DNA from: Gonium pectorale
Lineage: Eukaryota > Chlorophyta > Chlorophyceae > Chlamydomonadales > Volvocaceae
Assembly (NCBI GenBank): GCA_001584585.1
Contig: LSYV01000007.1
Span: 1,063,020-1,102,971, forward strand
Reading direction: 5' to 3'
Length of the DNA: 39,952 nucleotides
Shown: in pieces, positions 23,101 through 34,823 of the stretch
How the letters are laid out: each line of letters begins with the position of its first letter
Numbering within the stretch: the first letter of the stretch is position 1
Program-made: the position numbers and the translations under genes
The notes under the pieces: generated by a model
What the model saw: the letters and a program-made list of their open reading frames with translations, nothing else
The model's database searches: none
Told to the model about the DNA's origin: nothing

Positions 23101-23938
23101 CGGGGAGGGGCCCCGGGGCCGGGAGGCGAGGTGGAGGGTCCGAATGAAGCGTACATTGTCGGGTGGTGAAGGAGAGAAACGGCGGGGATGCGTGTGCAGG
23201 TAAACGTTGGATGGGAGCGGCGGCGGCGGTCCCAGCGGGTGCGTCCTGGCCGACACGCCGGGACAGCCCCAACTTGTGGCATCGCAAACAGTTCGGGGCG
23301 TGGGTCCCAGACCGGAAGCAAGGGCCCAACGAGCTGACCTGCGGCGTGAGCGCGATGCTCTGCGGCACCTCCTCGTTCATGGCCATCATGTCCGGCAGGA
23401 TGTCGATGAAGCCGGCACGCAGGAGCAACACCCGCCCAGCCTCCGCTTGCGGCCCGGCTTCGTAGAGGAATTTAGATGAGTTTATTCCCCTGTGGTTCGT
23501 TTAGGGTTCCGCATAGCGTAAGGTGGCCCCTTCAGCGGCTTGCGAAACCCCCGCGCCCCGCCCCGGCCAGTTGCCCCCACCCGGCCCGTTCTGAGAAACC
23601 GCCCCTTACAGCTGGCCCCTCGCCCCTCACCAGTGGACGAGCGAGTCAGCTGCTTTCGCGCGCGCTTTTGACGCCTGCCACAGCCCCGAGATGCACTGGC
23701 CGAACGAAATTGTGGCTGGACAGCAGAAGCAGCCTCCACGCCATGCGATCGCCGCCATCCTCGCCTCTCGCGGAAGGGAGGCGGGCATGCAGCGCAAGAT
23801 GTTCTCCAAGAGCTGGTCACTCTGTTCCGGCGCCACAGTTGGTGGTGCAGGATCATTGTCGGGCTTTGTGGGCTCTTCCGCAGCGCCGAGCGAAGGTGCG
23901 GGCGCGGCCGGCGCGCGCTGCGCGCGCAGGCGTGGCAT
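20200..23938 (-). CDS. Armadillo-like helical repeat protein of unknown function
   Basis: Six exons: 23938-23631, 23489-23339, 23087-22404, 21844-21721, 21380-20830, 20544-20200; phases close to 720 aa. The start MPRLRAQRAPA was chosen as the first ATG after a less coding-like stretch; the frame is open upstream to 24142. Helical, Leu-rich ARM-like blocks are visible: residues ~124-153 (LLLRAGFIDILPDMMAMNEE), ~165-220 (LVLLNLLAHVTLSPAALR; SLVRALASTPDDRFRSLALQ), ~295-335 (LVHRLLDAGLAGAI; RDATACLLALLAP) and ~384-420 (LVPALLEALGRPPSYWRYWL). They are separated by acidic or Gly/Ala low-complexity inserts. The C-terminus has a distinct motif (EVYDLYGIGRHDRHGVFVP) and an Arg/Ala-rich helix (AQQRDRIRKAAEEARAAAAQ). 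Role unknown; such folds usually serve as scaffolds. I do not recognise an ortholog. Confidence 0.7.
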
Positions 23939-24338
23939 GTTTGCTATGCAGACTACGATGTCTACTGCTTTACGCCAGGTGCCGACAATTCTCCTGTTGC
24001 GGAGGCTGTTAGTTTCCCCAAGACTCGCCGTACGCCGCACGCAAATACGAAAACGCAAATGTATCAAGGCTTCCTCCGTGTCTGCTGGCAAGTGGGCATG
24101 GGCATGGGCCCAACAGCACAGCCGTAACCTCTGCATGTACAATCGCCCTTCTATTTAATTTCTACGCTGCCATTGGTGTATACCCACACTAACTGAATAA
24201 AACGACGCTACAGAACCGCGGGACGTTTGCAAGTGTATCCTCGTGACGCAGTCCTCATCATCTCAAATCGGGCACCCAATCGAGCAGCCCAATAAGGAGC
24301 TCTGCAAGCGTTTCAGGCGAAAACTCCCGCAGCAGTCC
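23939..24338. promoter_or_regulatory. Divergent intergenic promoter region (400 nt)
   Basis: Separates the start codons of the armadillo-like gene (-) and methyltransferase-like gene (+). It is AT-richer around 24150-24215 (ttctatttaatttc, ctgaataaaacg), where core promoters are likely. No repeat or RNA gene is seen. Confidence 0.5.
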
Positions 24339-27300
24339 ATGATGCGATCCTGCTGGACGAGGACCGCCCGGTCCTCGCCGTGCCTCTTGCTCCTGCTCTT
24401 GGCCTCAACATCTCTGTGCTCAGCGCGGGGCGAGGTTGTTTCCAGCGTTCACGGGGCTGCGCACGGCGGGGTCTCCACTCCCTCCGGGGGACGGCGCCGG
24501 CCACACCGGCCACACCACTATGCATTCTTCCACGAGAAAGCGCCGTGCGTCACCCTAGAACGGCGTTATGTGTCCTCAGTGCTCGAGGAGAGGTGGATTA
24601 AAGCCGCTTCGGAGTGGAAGGCGGCTGGCAATGGCGATGTCAGGGACATAGCGCCGTACTGCACGCTGCTGACGGAAACGCTGGGCGACGTCAAGCGGAT
24701 GCTGCAGCTGGTCGGAGCGCTCATGGCGTCCAATTCGACGCTTTCAGATGCGGAGGGCGCCGATGCCGTGCTTTCGCACTTCGTCGTACGGATGCGATGC
24801 GGACCGTATACTGTTGTGCACAAGGAGCACATTGAGTGAGTGCCAGCGTGGTGCCGAGACGGGGGGCTGCATGTGCAGAGGTTTGGCAGTTTGGGGTAAC
24901 CGGTAAACAGGGTTTATCAGAGGAGGGTCGATGGCGCACAGCGTCAGTAGGTGCGTGCTCAAGGCGTGGGGATGCGCGGCGCCTGCCTGGTCACACGCGG
25001 CGCGGCGCAGGGCAGTGCAGTGCGGCTGTCATTGGGGCGGCCATGAGCAGTGTGCATGCATGGGTACCTGGCAGGTCGCTGTGGGCATGAGATCACAGGT
25101 ATCGGGCAAGACTTCCCCTGTCAGTCTCACCCGGTCCTCTAGGGCCGTCGGCAGCGCCCAGCCCCCCGCCCGCCCCCACACATTCCGACATTTACGAGCC
25201 GCCCTTTTCCTGCGGGACCTGCGCGTCCCTCCCTCCTCGTCCTGCCCCGTGGCGCACGTCTGCAGGCCCCTGATTGCCGCCCTGCGGCACCCCCTGTCCA
25301 TCGAGTGCCCCCGAGAGCTTCGCCGAGCTGCAGAACACAACCAGCATATTCGACAAGTCCTATGTGCTGCTGGCCAGCCGGAGGGGTCAGGTGCAGGCAG
25401 CTAGGAACAAGTGAGTGCGGGGAGGGAGCTGGCAGGCGGGAAAGCGTGTGTGCCGTGAGCGTGCGGCTGTCCGATGCATCTGGGGCCGGTGGGCTGGCGG
25501 CAGAGCGCGCGCCGTCCCGCACGGCAGGGAAGGGCGGGCTGGAGGGAGGGANNNNNNNNNNNNNNNNNNNNCAGGTCTGCGCACATCCGCCGAGCATTTT
25601 CACGCGCGGGAAGAGCTCTCAGCTCCCGCGTGCGCTGTCCTCGCGTGGGCCTGGCAGGGGTGTGGGCCCCTCCTGCGGACTACGCGGATCCAGAATCCGC
25701 GCTGAGGCGCAGCTGGAGTTGGGGCACGGATGCTGCACCTTGCCGTATGTTCAAGCAATGGTTACCACGCAGTTGCCGGCGGCCAACTGCCAACCGCCAA
25801 CTGCTGCAGGTACTACCTTGACGCCGGCTCCGGCATCGGCTACCGAGCCAATTCGAACCAGCACTGGATGATCGAGACCTACGCCGCGCGCGGCATCGCG
25901 CTTGACCGGGCGATCTTCTGGGAGGGCAAGGCCGCACAGGGTACGGCAAATATCATGTGCAGAGTGTGTGATGTACGGCACAGATCGGCAGCGGGCTGCC
26001 GACCTTGCTCATAGCGCCCTCGTCCCTTGTGTGCAGCTTTGTCACGGGCATTTTGGCGGCACACGGACAGCTCATGCGCATAGTCAACTTGGCATCAAGT
26101 GCCCGGCCCGGCCGTGCTGGCATGTCTTCGGCTCCGCTTCCCGCGCGCCATCCCTGCCACCTTTGCCGCTGTCGCCATACCTGCTGGCCCACACCGCAGC
26201 TGCGTTTGCTGCTGACACCACAAATCCGCTGGCGCATCGCATCGGCTGGTCACCAGGGTGTCGCCCCCTCCCTCCCTCCCTCCCTCGCACACATGCCCCC
26301 TGCGGCCACACCCCGCCGTGCAGGCGCCGAGCCCTACGCTGACGTGCCCCCCGAGCTCTTCCCCATGTTCACCTTCTACAACATCCTGGCGCCGCTCGAC
26401 CTCAAGGACGGGCGTAACCCCCTCAACGTGCTCACCCGCCTGGCGCGGCCCGAGGACTTTGTGTCCGTCAAGGTGCGGTGCATGGATGCCGGTGTGGGTT
26501 TCATGCCAAGGGTGTGTAGTGAGTGCTGAGTACGTGCAGAGCCCGGCCGACGTTGGCCTGGGGCTCCACCCGGCCAGGCATGCCGTTGGGTTGTGGTGGT
26601 GCGGTGGTGGTGTGCGCTGGGGTGGCCGTGCACATGCAGGCCGCACCGCGGCTACCGGTACTCGCGGACCCGCTGGCAGCAGCCCGCCGGCGGCAAGGGT
26701 GGGCTCAGTGGTGCCACGGGGCCGCCCGGGCGTTGCCACCTCACTGCGCTGCACAGCCTGCACTGCGCGTCGCGGCGTGTTCGCACAGCGGCCCGCGTCC
26801 GTCCGGTGCCCAGCACACGCTGCCGCTGCCGCTGCGTGTTGCGTGCTGGCCCCCGCGGTGGCGCAGATCGACATCGACGAGCCGCGCATCGAGGCGTCCT
26901 GGTTCGAGGCCATCCTGGGGGAGGGCCCCGCCGGCGCCGCCCGGTCCGTGTACGCGGCGCTCATCGACGAGCTGTTCTGGGAGCACCACTTCGACTTCCA
27001 GCCCATGCGGGTGAGGCCCACTGGCGGGATTGCGGGATGGCACGCTGGGGAGGGGGGGTAGGTGCGGGGTAAGGCGGAGCGAGGCGGGAGGCGGGTGTGG
27101 AGGCTGCGGGGTGTAGTGCTATCCCAGCTACAGCCCTGGATCGGGCGGAGCGAGTGTGGCTTCCCCGCGCGCGGACCGGGAAGGAGCTTGGCCATGTGAG
27201 GGATGGGGGGCCAGGAGCCATACACATACAGGCTCGCGCATGCCTTGCCGCGCCGTGCCGTGCGCTCCTGCGCTGGGGGCAGCAGCTGCCCATGTGCGTG

Positions 27301-27731
27301 GAGGCGGGTCCGGGTGCGGTGGGCTGAACCGCGCTGCGTGTTCAGGGGACATGGGCGCACCGCAGGGTGCCGTGTGGGGCATGGGGCATCAGACCTGGAC
27401 CACCATCGCAATCACTGCGGTGTGAAGCACTGACTGGCTGGGCTGATACGCGACGTGTTTCACGCCGTATCGCTGTGGCGCCGTACGTCGTCGTGCTTGG
27501 TGCTTTGGAATGCGCAAGCAGCCCCTGCGCTTATCTAGGGCTGGTGCTCAGGGTTTGTGCTGGCCCTGCTCCACGCCCCGGAGAGTGGGCTTGCGCGAAT
27601 GACGCCACTCGTCCCTGACGCAGGACTGTTGCTGGAAAGCAGTGGTCGACACCCGGTACCAGCTGGCCGACAGTATGGCCCTGTTTCGAAAATTGCGGCA
27701 GCTCGGCATTCGCACCCACTACTGGCAATAG
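24339..27731 (+). CDS. FkbM-type methyltransferase-like protein, secretory; apparent frameshift in exon 2
   Basis: Exons 24339-24835, 25266-25410, 25810-25940, 26324-26472, 26867-27010, 27624-27731. They sum to 1174 nt, one base more than a whole number of codons (~390 aa). The excess maps to exon 2, where frame 1 encodes PLIAALRHPLSIECP and the following frame encodes ESFAELQNTTSIFDKSYVLL; the C5 run 25308-25312 is the likely site. MMRSCWTRTARSSPCLLLLLL is a signal peptide or anchor. YYLDAGSGIG resembles a SAM-binding motif I (D-x-G-x-G). QHWMIETYAARGIALDRAIFWE, SVKIDIDEPRIE and IDELFWEHHFDF match the algal/plant FkbM-like methyltransferase family as I know it, and the end MALFRKLRQLGIRTHYWQ fits its C-terminus. 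It probably acts on a glycan or small molecule in the secretory pathway; the substrate is unknown. Whether the gene is intact depends on the frameshift. Confidence 0.75.
25552..25571. other. Assembly gap (20 N)
   Basis: A run of exactly 20 N inside intron 2 of the methyltransferase-like gene, flanked by G-rich sequence (ggagggagggA before it). The true size is unknown and could include sequence of that intron. No exon seems to be missing, since exons 2 and 3 join in phase. Confidence 0.95.
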
Positions 27732-30700
27732 TACCGCCACACAGCCGCTGTGTTTTTTCGCCGCTAATGGCAACCACCATGGCTCCGATGCAGCGTGTTT
27801 ATTATCCTTGTTTGTACATTGTCTCGAACTCGCGAATTTTCAGCCGTTTGGAGGCTTTACATCTCGTACTTCCGTGGACCTAGCTCGGAGACTTGGCTAG
27901 ATTTGGGTAGTGGGAAGCACTGAGGAACACAGTGTGCGTTGTTGAGCGTTGCTGCAAAGCGGACGCGAGGGAAGGCGGGGTCCCTTGTGGCCCTGACCTC
28001 TTACTGTCTGCACCCGCCCGCTGTTCTGTGTGTCATATGCGTCACTTGAACATTGCGAATTTGGCTAAGGCGCATTCTCTGGGCGCGGGGCGACTGCGTA
28101 TCGACGTGCCCCCAACATGCTGATTGTGTCGTTGGGTGCAAGCTGCATTGAGGTACGGCGAGACTCACCTGACAAGAGGCTCATGCGATGAGAGACTAAA
28201 GCGGCTGCCTTTCGCGGCCTAGCGTTTGGCGCCGGCTGGCCACAGCACATAAACGGAGGCGCTCATCATGTGCTATCCATGCATGGAACAGGACGTGTAC
28301 GGCCGTACATGGGCGCACACAGCCTGTGCGCTGATGCATGGGGCTCCTTGCTCGTTCTTCTTGCATGTACGTTCGTTGAAATGCGAGACAGTATAGGGTG
28401 AGGAGGCCCGCGCGCCCTTGGTCGATGAAGGGCGTCCAGCGGAGTGAGAGATAAACTCTTGTGCGCCGTTGTCGGTGGGGAGCACACTGCCTCGTGCGTG
28501 CACCCTAGTGACGGACGGGCCCCGGCGAGCTATACCGGTAAAGCTGTTGGGCTTGAGAGGTGCCGCTGCCAATAATGTCTCAGGTGGGCTTGCCCTGGCA
28601 CTGCTCGGGGGTTGAAGAGCCGGGGACGAGCCAGTTGGGCGAGAGGCTGGTACCGCAGGCGCGCGAGAGCGCAGTCCAGGACGCATGGCCTTGCTTCTTT
28701 GTTTGTATCCGTGCCATGTTGCGCCACCTTGCTTTTGCCACTGGGTGCCGCACCACCTGGCACGACGCGCACCGAGATTTCGTGGCAGGACTGGCAGGAC
28801 GTATGCATCTGTACGGGAATGCCAGGCCGGCGCTGCTGCTAAGCCTGAATCCAGAAAGTGTGGATTTTACCAGCCGTTGCACGTACACCACCGCAGCTCA
28901 ACCTTGAAACCTTGCAGTACACCAGGTGAAGTCCGACAAACCGGGTAAGCTGGTTAGCCGGTCTTTGGGGGGGCGGGACGAACGTCACATGCCTTGAATT
29001 GTACCCGCCCGCCCTATCGGAAACTTCGCGCCTTCGGGTGTGTACGACCGTAGAGGCGGGCTCCCTCTTTCTCTTTTTCTACCCAGGGATGCGCGCGAGG
29101 ACCGGGCAGACGGCCCGCATGTGCCAGCAGCAGACAAGCGCCGGAGTCTCCATCGCGATTTCCTGGGACAATCACTCCGACACAGCCAGTGATGGAGAAT
29201 ACCTTCGCCACTACGGCGGAGCTTGGGAGCTTGCCTACAGGTAACCCGAGCCCGTCAAGACGTGTCGCAGCCGATGCCACGTCACGCCACGCATGCCAAC
29301 GCGGCCAGGTACGCCGTACGACAGGCGGGGCAAAACGGACAATGTGCGGTTCAACATACACGCGGCACTTATTTCTCGACAGCACAGGGCGAGCCGTCAC
29401 TCATGAAGCGGCGCCTGTTTCAGCGCTCGCGTTGCAGTGACTCTGTACCGTAGTAGCCATAGCACCAGCACTAGCAGTACCGGTAGCGCACACACACACA
29501 CTCCAGACCCCACCGGCCTCGCAGCCAGTAGCCAGAACACCACTACGGAACGGCACGCCGCGCGTAATACCTGCGGCAATCGATAACAAATATCTGACGC
29601 ACCACAACAGGCAGCAGCCCATTTGCATGCATGACGAGGCGGCGGGCGCCGTAGTCCTGGGCCAGTTCGCTGGCCAGCCAACATACCATACACCGTACAA
29701 CTGCGCCAGCCAGCACCGGCTAATCCAGGCCACGGCATCTGCCCTACCATCCGCACCGCAGTCGCTCACTTAGCAGTCAGCACCAACGGACGTGCTTGCC
29801 ATAAGTAGCCATTTCTGCGCCAGAAGCAGACCGAACACTGCCCTGGGTCCCGGGGCCACCAATGCGGGAATCACCTCCAATAATCTACGATGTGTGCATG
29901 CATGCACTGACGGCAGCCGTTGCACCGAACACGGGCCAATCAGCGCCGCGCAGCACGCGTCACGTGTCGCCGCCCAAACGGAGTTGTGAGTGTGAAGACT
30001 ACGGCGCGCGCGTCCACTGGGATCGCCCAATGCAGCCGGCGAGCCCGAAGCTCCACACCCAGATACGTCGAAGTGTCAGGCCCCCGTCCCAGGCCATGCA
30101 GCACGCTTCCCTAACACCACCACCCAGACCGGCATTGCCTGTGCAGCTCACAGCTTAAATGCACCTGAAATGTTCGCACAAGGTTTGCGCCCGTAGCCGC
30201 GTGATCTCAGAAGGCAAGCAGCCAAAACGCGCACTGTCGTGAAGCATGGACAGACTTTTCGAGGCCCTCGGGGACACGGGCATGCCCCCTTCGCTGCGCA
30301 CACTTCACAAGCCGAGCAACAGCCCGTTTGTCTTGTCACAAAGCCTTGGAATCGGATACGGAGTTCAATGCCGTATTCTCCACTTCGACCCCTTGCCCAA
30401 CTGCAATGCCAGAAAACAATGTTCGAGCATGCTGGCACCCTCCCCAGACTCGACCACCAACTCAGGTCAAGATCCCATATGCAACGGCCGCCGATGTTCA
30501 GACACACCCGCCGCATCTGATCGCAAGCCTGGTCAGCCGATAGTGCCACAGCCATGGCACGCGCAACGGCTGACTAGATCTCGGCCATCAATGGATCCCG
30601 CATATACCAGCGCATCAATACATCACCCGACCAATAGCGAAACCTCGGACCGTTGACCCCCATGGACCCTTTCAGGAGCATCCTCACGCGCCCTGCCGCT

Positions 30701-30776
30701 GACTCTGGCACCAAACAAGCGCGCACGAGGACGGGTTCTCCGTTGATCGAGGCTACTCCCATCTCATCAGCCACCA
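27732..30776. other. 3-kb intergenic region between convergent genes, no gene supported
   Basis: Lies between the stop of the methyltransferase-like gene and that of the IQ-motif gene. Open frames are short, unrelated to known families and lack exon-like phase continuity. A (CA)n tract occurs near 29489-29502. Some of it must be 3' UTR of both neighbours, but I cannot place poly(A) signals. It may hold decayed mobile-element sequence; no terminal repeats are visible. Confidence 0.5.
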
Positions 30777-33700
30777 CTACGCGCCCTGACGCGTGGGGCT
30801 GCCACCGGCGAGGGACCTCATCGCGCCCAGCGGCGCCGACAGGCGTTTGAACAGCGCCGCGCCCGCGGCGTCCGCGGGCGCGGTCCCCGCAGTGAACGGT
30901 GCGGGCGTGGAGTGCGCGGGCGACAGGCCGATGCCCACTGCGGCCGCAGCGCCGCTGCTGGCCGTGAGGGATGTGAGGCGTCGGATTGTAATAGGCGGCT
31001 GCTGAGCGTGCGAGGAGGCTGGCTGCGCCGACGCTGAGGCCGCTGCTAACGCGGCAGGGAAAGACTGGGGCGCAAGGTTGCTCCCGCGGCGAATGCGGCC
31101 AGCCGGGATGGGGACGTCACCTGTCGACGGCACCTGGGGAGTCCCCAGCCCGGTGATCAGGGGGGAGTTGGACGGCGAGGCAGCGCCGGAGCTAGCGCCG
31201 CTACCGCTGGCGCCGCCGCCACTACTGTTGTTGTTGCCGTGCAAGCCGCTCCATGACCCAAGGGTCGGCAGCAACGGCAGCAGGACCCCGGCACCTTGAG
31301 GCTGCACCACCAGGCTGTGGCTGGTGAAGGAGCGGTGGCCGCCGCGGCTATTGTGACGGCCGAGCAGCGGCGCCGGCGCGGCGGCGCCGGCGGGGTGGCT
31401 CATGGTCATGAACGCGTCAGCTGCAGCGGATTGCGCGCCGCCGGCGCTGGCGGCGACGCCGGCGGTGGATATGTTGGCGCTGCCGGGCACGCTGGGCGGC
31501 AGGCTGCCGCCGCCGCTGCCTACGTAAGAGTGCCGGCGGCGGACGGCGGGACTGCCGTCCGAGAAGTCGCTGAGGCTCGCCTGCGGGACGGGGTGGGGCG
31601 GCGGGGCTACTCGGTCATTACAAGATTACTTATCAGGCCGCACCCCTCCTCCAGTCAGCACATCGCACCTACTTGCTGCACACGTCCAGACACGCTTCAA
31701 CACGCAAACAACTGACAGACAGCACGCCGCACCCGAGGCGCCAATCTTGCCACGGGGGAGTTGGCCGCAGACGTCACGCCCGCCTGCACGTGGTACGGCA
31801 GATGGCCCGCAGCGTGGGGGCCCTGCTGGGACGGATGCGACGGCAGCGAGCCCGGCGCCACGCCTCCGCTGATGCGCGCGGGCAGCTCCGGGATGGCAGC
31901 GGAGCTGGGGCCCGGGGCCATGGCGCCGCTGCTGCTGAGCCTCTCCATGCGCCCGCCCGCAGCCGCCGCCTTCTCCCCAACCTCAGAGAGCACCGGCAGC
32001 GTCACGCGCACCGGCGACAGCGCCTGCGGCAGCTGCGGCTGTCCCAGCTGCGGCTGTCCCAGCGCCATCGACATCGACATGGCCGCCGCCGCCGCGGCGG
32101 CACCTGCGGCTGCGCTGCTGGACTCCACGCCCATGCTCCGCGCGCGCTGCGGCGCCGCGCGGGCTTCCGGGTGCTGCGCCACCACCACCGCCGCGCTGCC
32201 GACCAGGGTGAGCGAGGACGGCGACGAGCTCCCCAGCACAGGCATGGAGACGGGGCCGCCGCCGCTTCCCACAAAGTCCGACATGCGCCGCACGTGGTGC
32301 CGCGGGCCGGCGGCGGGGCCGTGCATGAGCTGGCCGCGGCTGGTGGTCGGCAGCAGCGGGACCGGTAGCTGCGCGGGCGGCGGCTGCGCGGGCCGCCCGG
32401 AGGCAGCGGTGGCTTGGGCCTGACCAAGCTGGGGGCTCTGGACGGGCCGCGACGCGCCGGCGGAGTGCAGTCCCGTCGCGGCCGCGCCGCCGCCCTGGCG
32501 CCTAGCGCCGCCGCCACTGCTGGCGCCGCCGGCGCTGAGGCCGCTTGAAGGCTGGTGTTGCAGCAAGGCGGTCTGCTGTTGGGTCGTGCGCCTGTTGCTG
32601 GCTCGCAAGCATCTGCGCCACCAGTTGCGCCGTGTTGATCTGGGCAGCCGGGCCGACGGACAGCCCTTGCAGCTGCTTGGCAGAGGCTCGCGGCACAAGC
32701 TGACCGCCCCGACCAGGCAGCGAGACTCGCGGGCCGTTGGAGAGGCCTGGTACCGCAGCCACGGCGGCCGCCGCGGGATCGCCCCCTTGCGGGCTGCCGC
32801 CCGCGCGGCCGGCACCGCCGTCCTCACTGACGCTCGCGGCCTTGTCCTCCATTGAAGTGCCGCCGCCGCTGCTGCGGCCGCCGCCGCTCACCCTGCCGGC
32901 GCCGCTGCCGACGCTGCGCCCACCGCCGGCTCCCAGCTTGGCGGCGACGCTGGCTGCGCGCCTGGGCAGCTGTGCCGCCAGCTGCGAGGCTGCGATGATT
33001 TCCTCGATCTGGTGGCTCATCAAGCCCCCGTCTAGGAGCACCTGGATTGGGTCCTGCCCCAGGGCCTTGCACCGGTCCCACAGCGCCGGCGGGATGCTGG
33101 GCGGCGGCGGTGGCGGAGCGGCCGCCGCCCCCGGGCCCAGCCCGCGCGCCGCCGCCAGCCGCGCGCGCGTGCGTTCGTAGTCCTGCTGCGCTTGCACCGC
33201 CAGGAGGCAGTCCTTGGCCGCCGCGCGAAGCTGCCGCCGCACGATGCCCTGCTCCCGGGCAAGCGCCTCGGCGGCGGCGCGCTCCTTCTTGCGCGCCTCC
33301 TCCACGCGCAGCGCCGAGCGCATGCGGGCGACCTGCCGCCGCACGAACCAGCCGCGGAAGTAGGACTGGATAATGACGGCTGCCAGGCTGCGAACGGCCT
33401 CCGGGCTGGCGCCCTCAGCGGTGAGGGTGGACAGCCGGCTGCCCTGCTGCCACACGGGCTGCGCGGCGGCGGTGGAGCTGGCGGTGATGAAGGACGCGGC
33501 GTCACGGGGCTGGCGCAGCATGGGGAATGAACGGGCAGGGGAAAGAGAGGGCACGGGGGTTCAAGGGGCGTGTGCGGCACTCGGCACACTGCAGCCAGTG
33601 CGGGGGCAAGTGCAGAGGCCTCCGCGTAGACAAGGAAGCAAGCCAACCACATGGCCCGGCACCCCCGCGCCCACGTCACACACCCCACCTGCCAGCCTTC

Positions 33701-34823
33701 AGCCCCGCCCAGCAGCTGCGTGGGCTGTTCGTTCCCCTGCGCCTGAAGCACGCTGGAAGCGCTGTACAGCAGCCCCGCGCCGCTGCCCTCGGCCCAACGG
33801 CTTCGGTTGTACATCCAGATGTGGTGGTTGGCCAACGGCTCCAGCGCGTCCACCTGGCTGAGGTCCTGCCCTGGCTCGTGTTCGTCGGGTTGGGATTCCT
33901 GCAGCAAGCCCTCCGGACAGCTCAGACGCCGGGCCAGAGGCCCAACTGAGCTGGAGGGCCGGGTGCGGTTCGCCGCGGTGCTGCGAGCGTCTGGGAGGCG
34001 ATGGGGGAACAAGGCGCGTGCAGAAACGGCGAAAGGGGGGTGTGGGGTTGGCGACGTCGGCAGCGCGAAGTAAGCGGTCTGGGGGCAGAGCGCTTGCCGT
34101 GAACGGGGCACGGCACGGGCCCAAGCTCCAACCTAATCCACGTCATTGTGGCAAGAGCCCGTCAGTCCACGCTTACATCGCATCCCTGCTGGCCGTCAGT
34201 AGCTTTGATAGCCGAGGCTGGGCCGCTGTCATGCGCATCAATAAGGAGCGGCCCGGCGGCCCTTGAGGAGGTCCCGCGCTTCGCCACCTTGGCTGTAAGC
34301 CTCCGCCCAGCCCCTATGCATCGTGCCATATGCAGCTATGCACCTGCCCTCAGATGGTGGCAGGTCTGTATGGGCCGAAAGTCCCGCTTGCCCCTGGCCC
34401 CTTACAGGGCGTCTTGGCTCACTTCTGATCACCGCCTGCCCCCGAGCACCGCTCACCGTCGCCCGCTCGCGGGCCCTCCTCCTCTTGCGCCTCGTCAGTC
34501 GCCAGACCCGCTCCCCGCATCCACGCATCCACCAGCTCCGTGTCTAGCAGCTTGCGGGCTGCCGGGGGGCTCAGCGACCCGGTGCCGGCGTCGTCGTCCA
34601 GCACCTCCTCGTCCTCCTCCCCCTCGCCCCAGCTGCCCTGCTCGCCGGCTGGAGCGTCCACCACCGCGTCCACATCGCGTTCCGGATGCGAGGACCTTGC
34701 GCCGGCGAAGCTGCGGCTAGCGGAGAGGCCGCCGGGCTGGGTGTCGCCGTCGCCTCCAAGAACACCCCCGGCATCGTCAAGCTGAGCGGTGCATCGGCGT
34801 TCAATGTGTGTTTTCACGATCTC
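30777..34823 (-). CDS. IQ-motif low-complexity protein, 5' end unresolved, apparent frameshift
   Basis: Exons 34823-34457, 33990-33689, 33509-31733 and 31580-30777 join in phase if one surplus base is discounted near 32581-32583 (about 1082 aa plus a missing N-terminus). There frame 1 (LVAQMLASQQQAHD) runs into the next frame (QQQTALLQHQPSS), and both sides have coding character. The first exon found begins EIVKTHIERRC after an acceptor (ccaccggtag) and has no ATG. Recognisable parts: an acidic stretch (EGEEDEEVLDDD), LEPLANHHIWMYNRSRWAEG, one IQ motif (IIQSYFRGWFVRRQ, about 33378-33337), which binds calmodulin or EF-hand light chains, then a Lys/Arg/Ala-rich helix (ARKKERAAAEALAREQ), PPALWDRCKALGQDP, and ~700 residues of Ser/Gly/Ala/Gln-rich disordered sequence. 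A calcium/calmodulin-linked role is only suggested by the IQ motif. Confidence 0.6.

Noticed and set aside
26095..27411. 438-codon open frame antisense to the methyltransferase-like gene
   Set aside because: Overlaps three well-supported exons on the other strand; composition is that of reverse-complemented GC-rich DNA.
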